64,000 nucleotides of DNA from Microbacterium sp. GTDB lineage: Bacteria > Actinomycetota > Actinomycetes > Actinomycetales > Microbacteriaceae. Below the pieces are notes generated by a model. The model saw nothing but the letters and a program-made list of their open reading frames with translations, ran no database searches and was not told the origin of the DNA. Shown here piece by piece: positions 1 to 12,270 of the stretch (positions within the stretch are counted from its first letter, which is position 1; each line of letters opens with the position of its first letter). Position numbers and translations under genes: made by a program. The DNA is taken from NCBI RefSeq assembly GCF_031180975.1, contig NZ_JAPSLI010000009.1:1-64000 (forward strand), in the 5' to 3' direction.

Positions 1-345
1 TCCCGAGAGCGCGCCGGCCCAGGCGCGCGCGAGCCCCGCCCGGCCCGGGGACCCCCGCCCCTGGCATCCACCCCGCCCCAAAGGTGGCGCATGTGGTCAC
101 CCCGCCCCACGCATGTGGCGCAGATGGCCGCCACCCAGGCGCTGAGGCGACCACACGCGCCACATCCCGAGAGCGCGCCGGCTCAGGCGCGCGCGAGCCC
201 CGCCCGGCCCGGGGACCCCCGCCCCTGGCATCCACCCCGCCCCAAAGGTGGCGCACCTGGTCACCCCGCCCCACGCATGTGGCGCAGATGGCCGCCACCC
301 AGGCGCTGAAGCGACCACTTGCGCCACATCCCGAGAGCGCGAGCG
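1..345. repeat. 164-bp tandem repeat, two units plus the start of a third
   Basis: The text starting TCCCGAGAGCGCG at base 1 recurs at 165 and begins again at 329, giving a 164-bp period with few differences. Each unit contains ATGTGGCGCA and ends in GCGCCACAT, which are inverse complements, so each unit can fold. The array may extend left of the window. It lies just past the stop codon of the amidohydrolase. A shorter element with the same ATGTGGCG/CGCCACAT ends lies at 10044-10096. No coding gene is supported here. Confidence 0.85.
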
Positions 346-352
346 CCCACTC

Positions 353-4634
<4,282 letters not shown>

Positions 4635-4717
4635 GCATGGACCTCTCAATGGTGCCGACTTCACCGTCGGCCGTCGTGCGGGGGAATCCGGGGCGGCGAT
4701 CCCGCTCCGGGCAGAAG

Positions 4718-4763
4718 TTATTGGTCGGGTAACCAACTGGATATTGGTCAATGTTCCAATAAC
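4718..4763. promoter_or_regulatory. divergent promoter region with two TTGG/CCAA inverted repeats (likely TetR operators)
   Basis: Two inverted repeats lie in the AT-richest stretch between the permease and the TetR gene: TTGGT-6-ACCAA at 4721-4736 and TATTGG-8-CCAATA at 4742-4761. The second ends three bases before the first ATG of the regulator gene. This placement fits a TetR dimer controlling both itself and the divergent permease unit. That TetR binds here is inference from position and symmetry. Confidence 0.6.
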
Positions 4764-4772
4764 ATGGTGTCC

Positions 4773-5492
4773 ATGTCAAGAGCCGCAGCGCCGCGGATCC
4801 GCAAGCGCCCCGAGGAGCGCCGCGCGGAGATCCTCGAGACCGCTTCCGCGATCGCCCGCGAGGAGGGGCTGGAACGCGTCACCCTGCGCGCGGTCGCCGA
4901 CCGCCTCGGCGTGCGACCCGGGCTGATCAGCCACTACTTCCCCGCCGCCGAGGAGCTCGTCGTCGAGGCGTTCGAGTCCGCCGTCGCCGCCGAGCGCGAG
5001 CATCTCACGTCGACCGTCGGCACGCCGATCGAACGGCTCGCCCGGTTCGTCGCCTGGGCCGACGGAGCGGATGCCGCGCGCATCGCGCGCCTGTGGCTGA
5101 ACGCCCGGCATCTCCGCCGCTTCATCCCCCGCCTGGGCGACATGCTCGAACAGCAGGAGACGCTCGACCGCGATCGCCTGATCGCCCTCATCGACGAGGG
5201 GGTCGCCGCCGGCGAGCTCACCGGCATCGACTCCTTCGACGCCGCGGTGCGGATCTGGATGGCGGTCGACGGCAAGGGCGCGTACGCCAACTCCCCGCCC
5301 TTCTCCAACGACGCCTACGCGCACTTCGTCGCCGACGCCGCCGCGTGGGCGCTGCGGCTGCCGCCCGGCGCGTTGCGGCCCGGCGCCTTGCGGCCCGGCG
5401 GTAGTGCGGATGCCGGGGCGCCGGCGTCCACGCCCGGCGGTGTCGGGGACACCGCTGCGCAGACGGCTACTCCGGACGCTTCTCCCCGGTGA
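4773..5492 (+). CDS. TetR-family transcriptional regulator
   Basis: A 239-residue protein. The N-terminal helix-turn-helix runs through residues 15-60 (RRAEILETASAIAREEGLER, then VTLRAVADRLGVRPGLISHYF). The ligand-binding domain follows, and a low-complexity Ala/Pro/Gly tail (GALRPGALRPGG) closes the protein. The start is uncertain: ATG at 4764 and ATG at 4773 are in frame and neither has a good ribosome site, so the mRNA may be leaderless. The gene diverges from the NCS1 permease unit, with paired inverted repeats between, so repression of that unit is the likely role. Its 3' end overlaps the end of the convergent BCCT transporter gene by 26 bp. Confidence 0.88.
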   Translation: MSRAAAPRIRKRPEERRAEILETASAIAREEGLERVTLRAVADRLGVRPGLISHYFPAAEELVVEAFESAVAAEREHLTSTVGTPIERLARFVAWADGADAARIARLWLNARHLRRFIPRLGDMLEQQETLDRDRLIALIDEGVAAGELTGIDSFDAAVRIWMAVDGKGAYANSPPFSNDAYAHFVADAAAWALRLPPGALRPGALRPGGSADAGAPASTPGGVGDTAAQTATPDASPR

Positions 5493-7551
5493 TCCGCGGC
5501 TCGTCGTCGACGGCGTGCCGTTTGCCTGCGCTCTCCGCGGTCTCCTCGGCGAGGGCCTCGGTGTGCGCGGTCGGCTCGCCCGCGGCATCCGACTGGATCG
5601 GCACCTGCTCCGTCGCCGCCTCGTAGACGACCGCGAGGGTCTCGTCCACCTCGGACTGGTCCACCCAGGCGATGTCGTCGCGGGAGTGGTCGTACTCGAC
5701 GGGGACGAGCGCGAAGTCGTCGCCGTACTCCTCGAGACCGGAGCGCACGCTGTGCCGCACCGCCCTGATCGCGTACTTGTCGCGCAGGATCAGCGGGTCA
5801 CGCTGCAGGTCACGCAGGAAGGCGACCATCATGGCCGCCATGATCAGCGCGAACGGCAACGCGGCGATGATCGTGACGTTCTGCAGCGAGGCGAGCCCGC
5901 TGCCCTCCTCGCCGGAGACCAGCAGAATCGCCGCGATCACGCCGACGAGCGTGCCCCAGGTGATCGCGACCCAGCGCGACGGGTCGGGCCGACCCTGCTG
6001 CGACAGCGTGCCCATCACCAGCGACGCGGAGTCCGCACCGGTGACGAAGAAGATCGCCACGAGCGCCGCCAGCACGACGGTGGTGACTGCCGAGAACGGC
6101 AGGTTGCCGAGCACGCCGAACAGCACCTCTTCGGGCGGATCGATCGACAGGCCGGCGCCGTGCATCTGCTGGTCGATCGCGGTGGTCCCGAAGATCGCGA
6201 ACCAGATCAGTGAGATCAGCGCGGGAACGACGATGACGACCGAGACGAACTGGCGGAGCGTCCGTCCGCGGGAGATCTTCGCGATGAACATGCCGACGAA
6301 GGGCGACCAGGAGATCCACCACGCCCAGTAGAAGATCGTCCACGACGAGAGGAACGTCTGGGTGGCATCCCCGCGCGATGCCGACCTGCCGACCATCTCG
6401 GGCAGGTCGCCGATGAACTGCATCGCGGCGGCCGGGATGACGTTGAGAATCAGCATGGTCGGGCCGACCAAGAACACGAAGATGGCCAGCAGCACGGCGA
6501 CCACGGCGTTGATGTTCGCCAGCGCGCGGATGCCTTTCGAAACGCCCGACACTGCCGAGGCGATGAAGGCGGAGGTCAGCACCGCGATCACGCCGATGAG
6601 GATGCCGTTGCCGACATGCCCGAGTCCGGTGACGACCTCCACGCCGTGGCCGATCTGCAGCGCGCCGAGCCCGAGGGAGGCGGCCGTGCCGAACAGAGTG
6701 ACGATGATCGAGAAGATGTCGATGGTGCGGCCGATGCCGCCGTGGGTGCGGTCCTCGCCGAGCAGCGGGGCGAAGATCGACGAGATCAGCGGCGGGCGGC
6801 CGCGGCGGTACGCGCCGTAGGCGATCGCGCCGCCGACGAGGGCGTAGAACGACCACGCCTGCGGACCCCAGTGGTACAGCACCTGCGCCTGGGCGGTGTG
6901 CATCGCGTCGAGCGTGCCCGCTTCGGCGGTGCCTGGCGGCGGGCTCTCGAAGAAGTTCAGCGGCTCGGCGGCGCCCCAGAACACCAGACCGATGCCCATG
7001 CCGGCGGCGAACAGCATCGAGATCCACGAGAACAGCGAGAACTCCGGTTCCTCGTCGTCTCGGCCGAGCGGGATGCGCCCGTACCGGCTGAACCCGACGA
7101 ACAGCATGAACAGCACCACGGCCGTGGCGATCGTGGTGAAGAACACGCCGAAGTACTCGATCACCCAGTCCAGGACGGTCTTCGTCGTTCCCGCCAGGTT
7201 GTCGCCGGCGAACACGCCCCACCCGACGAAGGCGAGGATGACGGCGATGGACACCCCGAACACCAGCCGGTCGGTGCGGAAGGTGCGGCCGGTCTCTTCG
7301 ACGGAGACTCCGGGGATGAGGGCGGGGTGCACGCTCTGCGGCGGCAGGGCGGAGACGTCGTGGATCACCTTGCGGGCGGTCTCAGAGGCCCGGTGCCGGT
7401 GGTGATCGGGATGCCGCACCGATCCTGTGGCGGTGGCCGGGCCGTGCACAGGCCCGGTGAAGGGGCCGGTCGCGGGGGTTCTGGCGGGGCCGGTCGTGGG
7501 GCTGTTGTCCTGAGGATCGGCACGCCTGTCGTGGTCGTCGTGAGTCTCCAT
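5467..7551 (-). CDS. BCCT-family transporter (betaine/carnitine/choline type)
   Basis: A 694-residue membrane protein. The first 75 residues are hydrophilic and rich in Pro, Thr, His and Asp. Twelve hydrophobic helices follow, including the diagnostic Trp-rich FYWAWWISWSPFVGMFIA segment of BCCT symporters, and then a C-terminal acidic tail of about 100 residues. BCCT proteins take up glycine betaine, choline or carnitine with sodium or protons, often for osmotic protection; long terminal extensions in this family are often osmosensory. The ATG at 7551 follows an AGGATGG-like ribosome site. It lies 62 bp after an ABC1 kinase gene on the same strand and ends convergently with the TetR gene. The substrate cannot be assigned. 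Confidence 0.92.
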   Translation of the reverse strand: METHDDHDRRADPQDNSPTTGPARTPATGPFTGPVHGPATATGSVRHPDHHRHRASETARKVIHDVSALPPQSVHPALIPGVSVEETGRTFRTDRLVFGVSIAVILAFVGWGVFAGDNLAGTTKTVLDWVIEYFGVFFTTIATAVVLFMLFVGFSRYGRIPLGRDDEEPEFSLFSWISMLFAAGMGIGLVFWGAAEPLNFFESPPPGTAEAGTLDAMHTAQAQVLYHWGPQAWSFYALVGGAIAYGAYRRGRPPLISSIFAPLLGEDRTHGGIGRTIDIFSIIVTLFGTAASLGLGALQIGHGVEVVTGLGHVGNGILIGVIAVLTSAFIASAVSGVSKGIRALANINAVVAVLLAIFVFLVGPTMLILNVIPAAAMQFIGDLPEMVGRSASRGDATQTFLSSWTIFYWAWWISWSPFVGMFIAKISRGRTLRQFVSVVIVVPALISLIWFAIFGTTAIDQQMHGAGLSIDPPEEVLFGVLGNLPFSAVTTVVLAALVAIFFVTGADSASLVMGTLSQQGRPDPSRWVAITWGTLVGVIAAILLVSGEEGSGLASLQNVTIIAALPFALIMAAMMVAFLRDLQRDPLILRDKYAIRAVRHSVRSGLEEYGDDFALVPVEYDHSRDDIAWVDQSEVDETLAVVYEAATEQVPIQSDAAGEPTAHTEALAEETAESAGKRHAVDDEPRITGEKRPE

Positions 7552-7613
7552 GACAGCCCATCCTGTCACGACCCCTGTTCTCGGCACCGGGGGTTGCGCG
7601 GCGGCGCTCGACC

Positions 7614-9338
7614 TCAGACGCGGCCGGTGGTGCCGCCGAAAACCGCGTGCAGGAGGGGGATGACGGATGCCGACATGAGCATGATTCCGAGCGGGGGCAG
7701 CGGCACCAGCAGCAGCGCCCCGCCCACCAGGAGGGCGGCGAACAGCACCGCCGAGATGACCTTGCGGCCGATGCGCACCAGCCGGTCGAGGCGCCGCTCG
7801 AGGCGCGACGTGTCGAAGGTGACGGTGCCCTGGTCGACGCGGGTGATGAGGTCGTCGAGACGGCCAGGCAGCCGCCACAGGGTCGCGGCGTTGGCGGCGG
7901 CCTGGCGGCCGAGATCCTGCACGAGGTTGCCGCTCTCGTCGCGCAGCAGCCGGGTGGCGTACGGCTCGACGGCATCCCACACGTTGAAGGCGGGGTCGAG
8001 CGAGCTGCACATGCCGGAGGTGAGCGAGACGGCGCGGATGAGCAGCAGCAGCTTCTCGGGGAGCTGGAAGGGCAGGGTGCGCACCATGTCGCCGAACTCG
8101 TCGGCGAACGCCTGGAACTCGCGCGGGTCGACGTCGCGCAGCTCGTTGAACCCCATCCCGCCGAAGCGGGCGAACAGCGTGGCCATGGCGTACTCGAGCT
8201 CGGCGGTCTGCGCGGTCGGCAGCAGCACCCCGATCTGCTGCGCCGCACGGACGAGTCCGCGGCTGTCGCGGGCCGCGACTGCGATGACGAGCGAACGCAG
8301 CCCGGCGCGGAGAGTGTCGGGGACCTCGGCCATCATCCCGAAGTCCACGAACGTCAGCCGCCAGCCGCGCGACACGGTCGTCGCCTCTCCGGTCGTTGAG
8401 CGAGCGAAGCGAGACGAAACGCCGGTCGTACGCCCCACCGGTGTGACGAAGATGTTCCCCGGATGCGGGTCCGCGTGCACGAACGAGTGTGTGAACACCT
8501 GGTCGAACATCACCTCGGCGAACGCCCCCGCCACGTCGGCGGGGTCGATACCGGCATCCCGCAGCGCGCGCACGTCGTTGATCTTGATGGCGGTGACGTC
8601 GGCGAGCGTCAGCACCCGGCGGGTGGTGCGCTCCCAGACCACCTCGGGGGCGGCCACCCGCGGATCGCCCGCGAAGCAGTCCGCGAAGCGTTCGGCGTTC
8701 GCGGCCTCGTGCAGGTAGTCGATCTCCTCGAGGCTGGTCTGCGCGAACTCCTCCACCAGCGCCGGAGCGTCGATGCGCTCCGAGACGACGCGCGCTCGGG
8801 TCAGCCAGCCCGCGACCCGCCGCAGGGCGGCGAGGTCGATCGCGACGATGTCGTCGATCCCCGGCCGCTGCACCTTGACGACGACCAGCTCGAGCCCGGT
8901 GTCGCTCGCGGTGGGCTCGGTGAGGCGCGCACGGTGCGCCTGCCCGAGGGATGCCGCCGCCACGGGCACCTCGTCGAACGTGGCGTACGCGTGGTCGAGC
9001 GGGACACCCAGTTCGGCTTCGGCGAGCGCGCGGATCTGCTCGAACGGCACCGGCGGGACCTCGTCCTGCAGGCCCTCCAGTTCCGAGGTGATCTCCGGTG
9101 GCAGCACGTCGAGCCGTGACGACAGGAACTGCCCGACCTTGATCATCAGCCCGCCGAGGCTGACGGCGAGGTCGCGGAACCGGCGCGCCAGGCCGACCAT
9201 CCGTCGCTCCCGGGTGCGGTCGGCGACGGATGCCAACCCGAACCGCGGCAGCGCCAACTCGAACCACCAGATCTGCACGAAGGCGCGGGCGGCGAACAGC
9301 AGGATGCGACGGTAGCGCGCGGTTCCGGCATCCGCCAT
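7614..9338 (-). CDS. ABC1/UbiB-family atypical kinase
   Basis: A 574-residue protein with the family's hallmarks: the KxGQ motif (LMIKVGQFLSSR), the Ala-rich loop AAASLGQAH, the VKVQRPG lysine strand, HADPHPGNIF, and the Mg-binding DFG in FVDFGMMAEVP. Two C-terminal hydrophobic segments suggest membrane attachment. UbiB/ABC1 proteins act in quinone or other membrane-lipid metabolism through ATPase activity. Between FVTPVGRTTG and WRLTFVDFG there is about 25 residues of extra low-complexity sequence, encoded by a dispersed GGTCGTTGAGCGAG repeat at 8391-8421. This insert replaces what is normally a short loop next to the active site, so activity may be altered. The ATG at 9338 has a GGGGGAGAG site; PadR lies 26 bp upstream. 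Confidence 0.9.
   Translation of the reverse strand: MADAGTARYRRILLFAARAFVQIWWFELALPRFGLASVADRTRERRMVGLARRFRDLAVSLGGLMIKVGQFLSSRLDVLPPEITSELEGLQDEVPPVPFEQIRALAEAELGVPLDHAYATFDEVPVAAASLGQAHRARLTEPTASDTGLELVVVKVQRPGIDDIVAIDLAALRRVAGWLTRARVVSERIDAPALVEEFAQTSLEEIDYLHEAANAERFADCFAGDPRVAAPEVVWERTTRRVLTLADVTAIKINDVRALRDAGIDPADVAGAFAEVMFDQVFTHSFVHADPHPGNIFVTPVGRTTGVSSRFARSTTGEATTVSRGWRLTFVDFGMMAEVPDTLRAGLRSLVIAVAARDSRGLVRAAQQIGVLLPTAQTAELEYAMATLFARFGGMGFNELRDVDPREFQAFADEFGDMVRTLPFQLPEKLLLLIRAVSLTSGMCSSLDPAFNVWDAVEPYATRLLRDESGNLVQDLGRQAAANAATLWRLPGRLDDLITRVDQGTVTFDTSRLERRLDRLVRIGRKVISAVLFAALLVGGALLLVPLPPLGIMLMSASVIPLLHAVFGGTTGRV
8391..8421. repeat. dispersed GGTCGTTGAGCGAG...GAGACGAAACG repeat inside the ABC1 kinase gene
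   Basis: GGTCGTTGAGCGAG, a GCGAAGC centre and GAGACGAAACG form the same element found between genes at 26901-26964. Here it lies inside a coding region and is read through in frame, adding Ser/Arg/Thr-rich residues just before the DFG motif of the kinase. The reading frame stays open on both sides. Confidence 0.8.
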
Positions 9339-9364
9339 CTCGCCACTCTCCCCCCGCAACGACC

Positions 9365-9931
9365 TCAGCCTTCGGCGAGGATGGAGTACAGCCTACGGCG
9401 AGCGTCCTCCAGCACGTCGATCGCCTTCTGCACCTGCTCCGGGCTGCCGGTGCGGGCGACCTGGGCAGTGGCGCTGGCGAGCTCCATGCCCGCCTTCGGC
9501 AACGCGCTCAGGTGGCCGGAGCGGGAGCCGAACGCCTCCCAGGGGGCGGGCTTGTCGGCCTGCACCTCGGCTTCTTCGCGGCCGGTGCCGGTGAGCGAGT
9601 ACGTCTTGCGGCCGCCCTCCTCTTCGGCGGTGATCAGCCCCTCGTCGGCGAGCAGCTGCAGGGTGGGGTAGACCGAGCCGGCGCTGGGCTTCCAGGCGCC
9701 GCCCGAGCGCTCCTCGATCTCGTGGATGATCTGGTAGCCGTGCATGGGCTGCTCGGCGAGCAGTGTGATGACGGCCGCGCGGACATCACCGCGCGCCATG
9801 CGCGAGCCGCCGGTGCGCTGCTCGAACTGCGAGCGCAGCTGGTCCATGGCTTCCCAGAGACCGCCGCCACCGCCGAAGCCGCCGAAGCCGCGACCGCCGC
9901 CGAAACCACCGGAGGGGAACGAACCGTTCAT
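9365..9931 (-). CDS. PadR-family transcriptional regulator
   Basis: A 188-residue DNA-binding protein. A Gly/Phe-rich N-terminal tail (about residues 1-24) precedes a winged helix with the PadR signatures RAAVITLLAEQPMHGYQIIHEI and GSVYPTLQLLADEGLI. A C-terminal helical dimerisation region follows. PadR proteins are usually repressors that respond to small ligands. The ATG at 9931 has a strong GAGGAGG site. It is the first of three same-strand genes (PadR, ABC1 kinase 26 bp later, BCCT transporter), so it may control them as well as itself. Inverted repeats directly upstream support autoregulation. Confidence 0.92.
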   Translation of the reverse strand: MNGSFPSGGFGGGRGFGGFGGGGGLWEAMDQLRSQFEQRTGGSRMARGDVRAAVITLLAEQPMHGYQIIHEIEERSGGAWKPSAGSVYPTLQLLADEGLITAEEEGGRKTYSLTGTGREEAEVQADKPAPWEAFGSRSGHLSALPKAGMELASATAQVARTGSPEQVQKAIDVLEDARRRLYSILAEG

Positions 9932-9946
9932 GATGACCTCCTCGTT

Positions 9947-9973
9947 GTGAACGATAGTCAACGATATGTCGTT
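9947..9973. promoter_or_regulatory. AACGA/TCGTT inverted repeat upstream of padR-like gene
   Basis: AACGA-TATG-TCGTT (9960-9973) is a perfect inverted repeat, and another AACGA copy sits beside it (9950-9954). It lies just upstream of the ribosome site of the PadR gene in a locally AT-rich patch. The position fits an autoregulatory operator; binding is inferred. Confidence 0.5.
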
Positions 9974-10043
9974 AAGGCTCGCAGGGGAAGAGTGGCCGCG
10001 GCGGCGGGGGTGATGTGGCGCAGTTCGCCGCATCGCTTCGCTG

Positions 10044-10096
10044 ATGTGGCGCGGGTGGCCGCATCGCGTGGCGCGAAGCGGCCATTCACGCCACAT
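10044..10096. repeat. nested palindromic repeat ATGTGGCG...CGCCACAT
   Basis: ATGTGGCG (10044-10051) pairs with CGCCACAT (10089-10096), and inside them GGCCGC (10057-10062) pairs with GCGGCC (10078-10083). A further partial ATGTGGCGC copy lies at 10014. The outer arms match those of the 164-bp tandem repeat at the left edge. It sits 25 bp upstream of the DUF503 gene and could also act as a hairpin in RNA. Confidence 0.7.
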
Positions 10097-10121
10097 CCGG
10101 GGCGGGTGCCAGACTGCCTTC

Positions 10122-10418
10122 ATGTGGATCGGGTGGATCGAGTTCGACATCCTGCTCGGCGACGTGCGCTCGCTGAAGGAGAAGCGCAGCGTCATCAAGC
10201 CGATCGTCGCCGAGCTGAGCCGGCGCACCGAGGCGTCGGCCGCTGAGGTCGGCTCGGCGGATCTGCACCGGCGCACCCAGATCGGTGTCTCGGTCGTGGC
10301 CGCGCACGCCTCGCACGTCCGCGACGTGCTCGATCAGGCCGAGCGGATGCTGGTGGACCAGCATCCGGAGATCACCCTGCTGTCCGCGCGGCGCGGGCTG
10401 CACTCCAGCGACGACTGA
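10122..10418 (+). CDS. DUF503 (YlxP-like) small protein
   Basis: A 98-residue protein starting MWIGWIEFDILLGDVRSLKEKR, the signature start of the DUF503 family. The LKEKRSVIKPI and ISVVAAHA-like segments follow the family pattern throughout, and the length is normal. The family is widespread in Gram-positive bacteria, often near ribosome maturation genes, but its function is not established. Here it stands alone between the PadR gene and a non-coding stretch. No strong ribosome site is visible. The ATG at 10122 is preferred because it matches the family N-terminus; upstream in-frame starts lie in the palindromic repeat. Confidence 0.88.
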   Translation: MWIGWIEFDILLGDVRSLKEKRSVIKPIVAELSRRTEASAAEVGSADLHRRTQIGVSVVAAHASHVRDVLDQAERMLVDQHPEITLLSARRGLHSSDD

Positions 10419-10878
10419 GGGCTCGGGGCGTCAGCCGTCGAGGGCGGTCGGGGGGTTCTCGGGCCGGTGGCCCGTTGTTCGGGGCGCGAGGATCGGGTCA
10501 GTGCCGGATCCATGGGAGCCCAAGTCCGGCAGGGACGCCCGGGAACCGGACTTGCGGTCCCATCGCGGCGGCCTGCGGCGCGGCCGAAACCGGAGTTGTG
10601 AACGTCAGAACAGCGTGTCGTCCGACGAACTCGGGGTGGGGTCATCCGAGGGCGAGAATGCGCATGAATCGCTGGTTGATGAAGAGACGGTCCCGCCCGA
10701 CTTTAAGGTCGACCAGGGCAGAGACATGTAAAAATCCGGGGCGATTTTTTACATGATCTTCGGATGTGTCAAAGCGTTTGGCGTCCGCGCCGTTCACAAC
10801 ACAGGAACGCCGCGGCCCAACACGCGGAAACCGGCCGATGTCCGCGGACACCGACCGGTTTCTCCTGAGTTGTGAACG
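10419..10878. other. 460-bp non-coding stretch with two hairpins and a short direct repeat
   Basis: No convincing gene was found. CATGTAAAAATC (10725-10736) pairs with GATTTTTTACATG (10743-10755), an AT-rich stem unlike its surroundings. GAAACCGG (10827-10834) and CCGGTTTC (10855-10862) enclose a nearly complete stem, 17 nt past the stop of the AHSA1 gene, and could terminate it. GAGTTGTGAACGTCAG occurs at both 10594 and 10867. Confidence 0.6.
10827..10862 (-). terminator. hairpin after the AHSA1 gene, candidate terminator
   Basis: An 8-bp outer stem GAAACCGG/CCGGTTTC is extended inward by TGTCC/GGACA with two mismatches, giving a strong 36-nt hairpin. It begins 17 nt beyond the TGA of the AHSA1-domain gene. 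There is no T-run after it, so a rho-independent role is possible but not certain. Confidence 0.5.
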
Positions 10879-11859
10879 TCAGACGGTGAGCACGCTGCCC
10901 TCGAGCCGGCTGTACGACTGCTCCATGCCCTCGGCCATGCCGGTGGCGAGCACCTCGTCGCGGGTCTGCTCGTCGGGGAACTCCATCAGCACGGTGATGA
11001 GCGTCGCGCCGTCCTCTTCGTAGAAGTTGATGTCGTTCAGCACGTCGGGGCCGTCGGTGCCCTGCATCCGTTCGAGCTGCACCGCCCGCCGCGGGGCGTC
11101 GACCAGCAGCATCTCGCCCTCGAACCCGAACGGCTCGCCGGGGGTGTCGCCGGTCGGCGCCCAGGAGGTGCGGTAGCGGTCGCCGGCGGCGAGGCCGACC
11201 TCGCACTCCGTCATCTCCCAGCCGTCCGGGCCGAGCATCCACCGGCGGATGAGGTCGGGGTCGGTGTGCGCACGCCAGACCAGTTCGCGGGGGCCTTCGA
11301 CGAGCCGGGTGATGCGCACGTGCGTGTCGTCGAGCAGCTCCACGCGGGTGCCCTTGCCCTGGGCGTACTCACGGAGATCGTGCAGCACGGCATCCAGCTG
11401 CGCCATCGCCATCTTGGTGCCTTCGACGACGCCCATCGCGACGACCTGCTCGAGCGCCTCGAGCGACACGAAGTGACTCTCGCCGATCATCCTCGTGCCG
11501 GTCGCCGTCGGCTCGAACGACAGCTTCATGCGCATCGGCGCGAAGCCGTCGAGCGGCTTGCCGTCGTCGTCGACGAACGAGTCGAGCACCTCGAAGCTGT
11601 GCGGGGCGTCGATGGACAGGAACTCCCACGACGCCGACGAGCGCTCACCGCGCGGCCCGGTCAACGAGTAGTAGGCGCGGCCGCCGACGGTGTGGTCCCA
11701 CGAGGTGAAGGTCGCGGGCCAACCGGGAGGGCCCCAGAACCGCTCGAGCTGGCGCGGATCGCTGTACGCGCTCCACACCCGCTCGACGGGCGCGTCGAAC
11801 TCGGCGACGACGGTCATCGTCAGGTTCTCCGGATCGGTGGTGACGTCGGTGACAGGCAT
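10879..11859 (-). CDS. tandem AHSA1/SRPBCC-domain protein
   Basis: A 326-residue cytoplasmic protein with two AHSA1-type (activator of Hsp90 ATPase homologue 1-like, START/SRPBCC fold) domains in a row. The first begins at FDAPVERVWSAYSDPRQLERFWGP (about residues 20-150). The second begins at ITRLVEGPRELVWRAHTDPDLIRRWM (about residues 175-320). Both carry the family's helix-grip start and Trp-containing motif. Such proteins bind hydrophobic ligands in a cavity and are very often paired with an ArsR regulator. Here the ArsR gene ends only 2 bp upstream, making a two-gene operon. The ligand is unknown. A hairpin follows the stop. Confidence 0.9.
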   Translation of the reverse strand: MPVTDVTTDPENLTMTVVAEFDAPVERVWSAYSDPRQLERFWGPPGWPATFTSWDHTVGGRAYYSLTGPRGERSSASWEFLSIDAPHSFEVLDSFVDDDGKPLDGFAPMRMKLSFEPTATGTRMIGESHFVSLEALEQVVAMGVVEGTKMAMAQLDAVLHDLREYAQGKGTRVELLDDTHVRITRLVEGPRELVWRAHTDPDLIRRWMLGPDGWEMTECEVGLAAGDRYRTSWAPTGDTPGEPFGFEGEMLLVDAPRRAVQLERMQGTDGPDVLNDINFYEEDGATLITVLMEFPDEQTRDEVLATGMAEGMEQSYSRLEGSVLTV

Positions 11860-11861
11860 TG

Positions 11862-12257
11862 TCAGTCTCCTTGCGTGGTGTCGTTGTTACGGTCGGATAT
11901 CGGCTGGGTCCCTGAGCTTGTCGAAGGTCCGGCCAGCAGCTCGTCGAGTGCGGCGACGCGGGCGCGCCACAGCTCCTCGTAGCGGGCGAGAAGCGCCCTG
12001 GCGCGGGCGATCATCTCGGGGTTCGCGCGGACGAGCCGCTCGCGTCCCTCGGCGCGCTTGATGATGAGCCGCGCCTCTTCGAGCACGGCCACATGCTTCT
12101 GGACCGCGGCGAACGACATGTCGTAGTCGCGGGCGAGTTCGGAGACGGACTGCTCACGCTCGACGGTCCGGCGCAGGATGTCCCGCCGGGTCGCCGTCGC
12201 CAGCGCGTGGAACACACGGTCGATCTCCGCTTCGCTGAGTTCTGTTTGTACAACCAT
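11862..12257 (-). CDS. ArsR-family winged-helix regulator (AHSA1-associated)
   Basis: A 131-residue regulator with the ArsR winged helix at about residues 10-90: VFHALATATRRDILRRTVERE, SVSELARDYDMSFAAVQKHVAVLEEARLI, then an Arg-rich wing. No metal-binding Cys cluster is seen, which fits the non-metal subgroup paired with AHSA1 proteins. The C-terminal AGPSTSSGTQP is encoded by a dispersed CCTGAGCTTGTCGAAGG repeat, so the tail is probably a late addition. The start ATG (12257) lies inside a perfect 20-bp palindrome, so translation likely begins at or near the 5' end of the mRNA. The next gene begins 2 bp after its stop. Confidence 0.92.
   Translation of the reverse strand: MVVQTELSEAEIDRVFHALATATRRDILRRTVEREQSVSELARDYDMSFAAVQKHVAVLEEARLIIKRAEGRERLVRANPEMIARARALLARYEELWRARVAALDELLAGPSTSSGTQPISDRNNDTTQGD
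11906..11930. repeat. dispersed GGGTCCCTGAGCTTGTCGAAGG repeat within the ArsR gene
   Basis: The CCTGAGCTTGTCGAAGG word is a common dispersed repeat in genomes of this group (general knowledge). It is present here in the last 20 codons of the ArsR gene and is read as the tail GPSTSSGTQ. Only one copy was noticed in the window. Confidence 0.6.
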
Positions 12258-12267
12258 TTGGTTGTAC
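12248..12267. promoter_or_regulatory. perfect operator palindrome over the ArsR start codon
   Basis: GTACAACCA (12248-12256), a TT centre, and TGGTTGTAC (12259-12267) form a perfect 9+9 inverted repeat. The start codon of the ArsR gene lies within it. An ArsR dimer bound here would block both promoter and start, so tight autoregulation of the two-gene operon is expected. Confidence 0.75.
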
Positions 12268-12270
12268 GTT

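Noticed and set aside
10642-10851. 69-codon minus-strand frame between the DUF503 and AHSA1 genes
   Set aside because: It runs through both hairpins, has no ribosome site and matches no family that I recognise.
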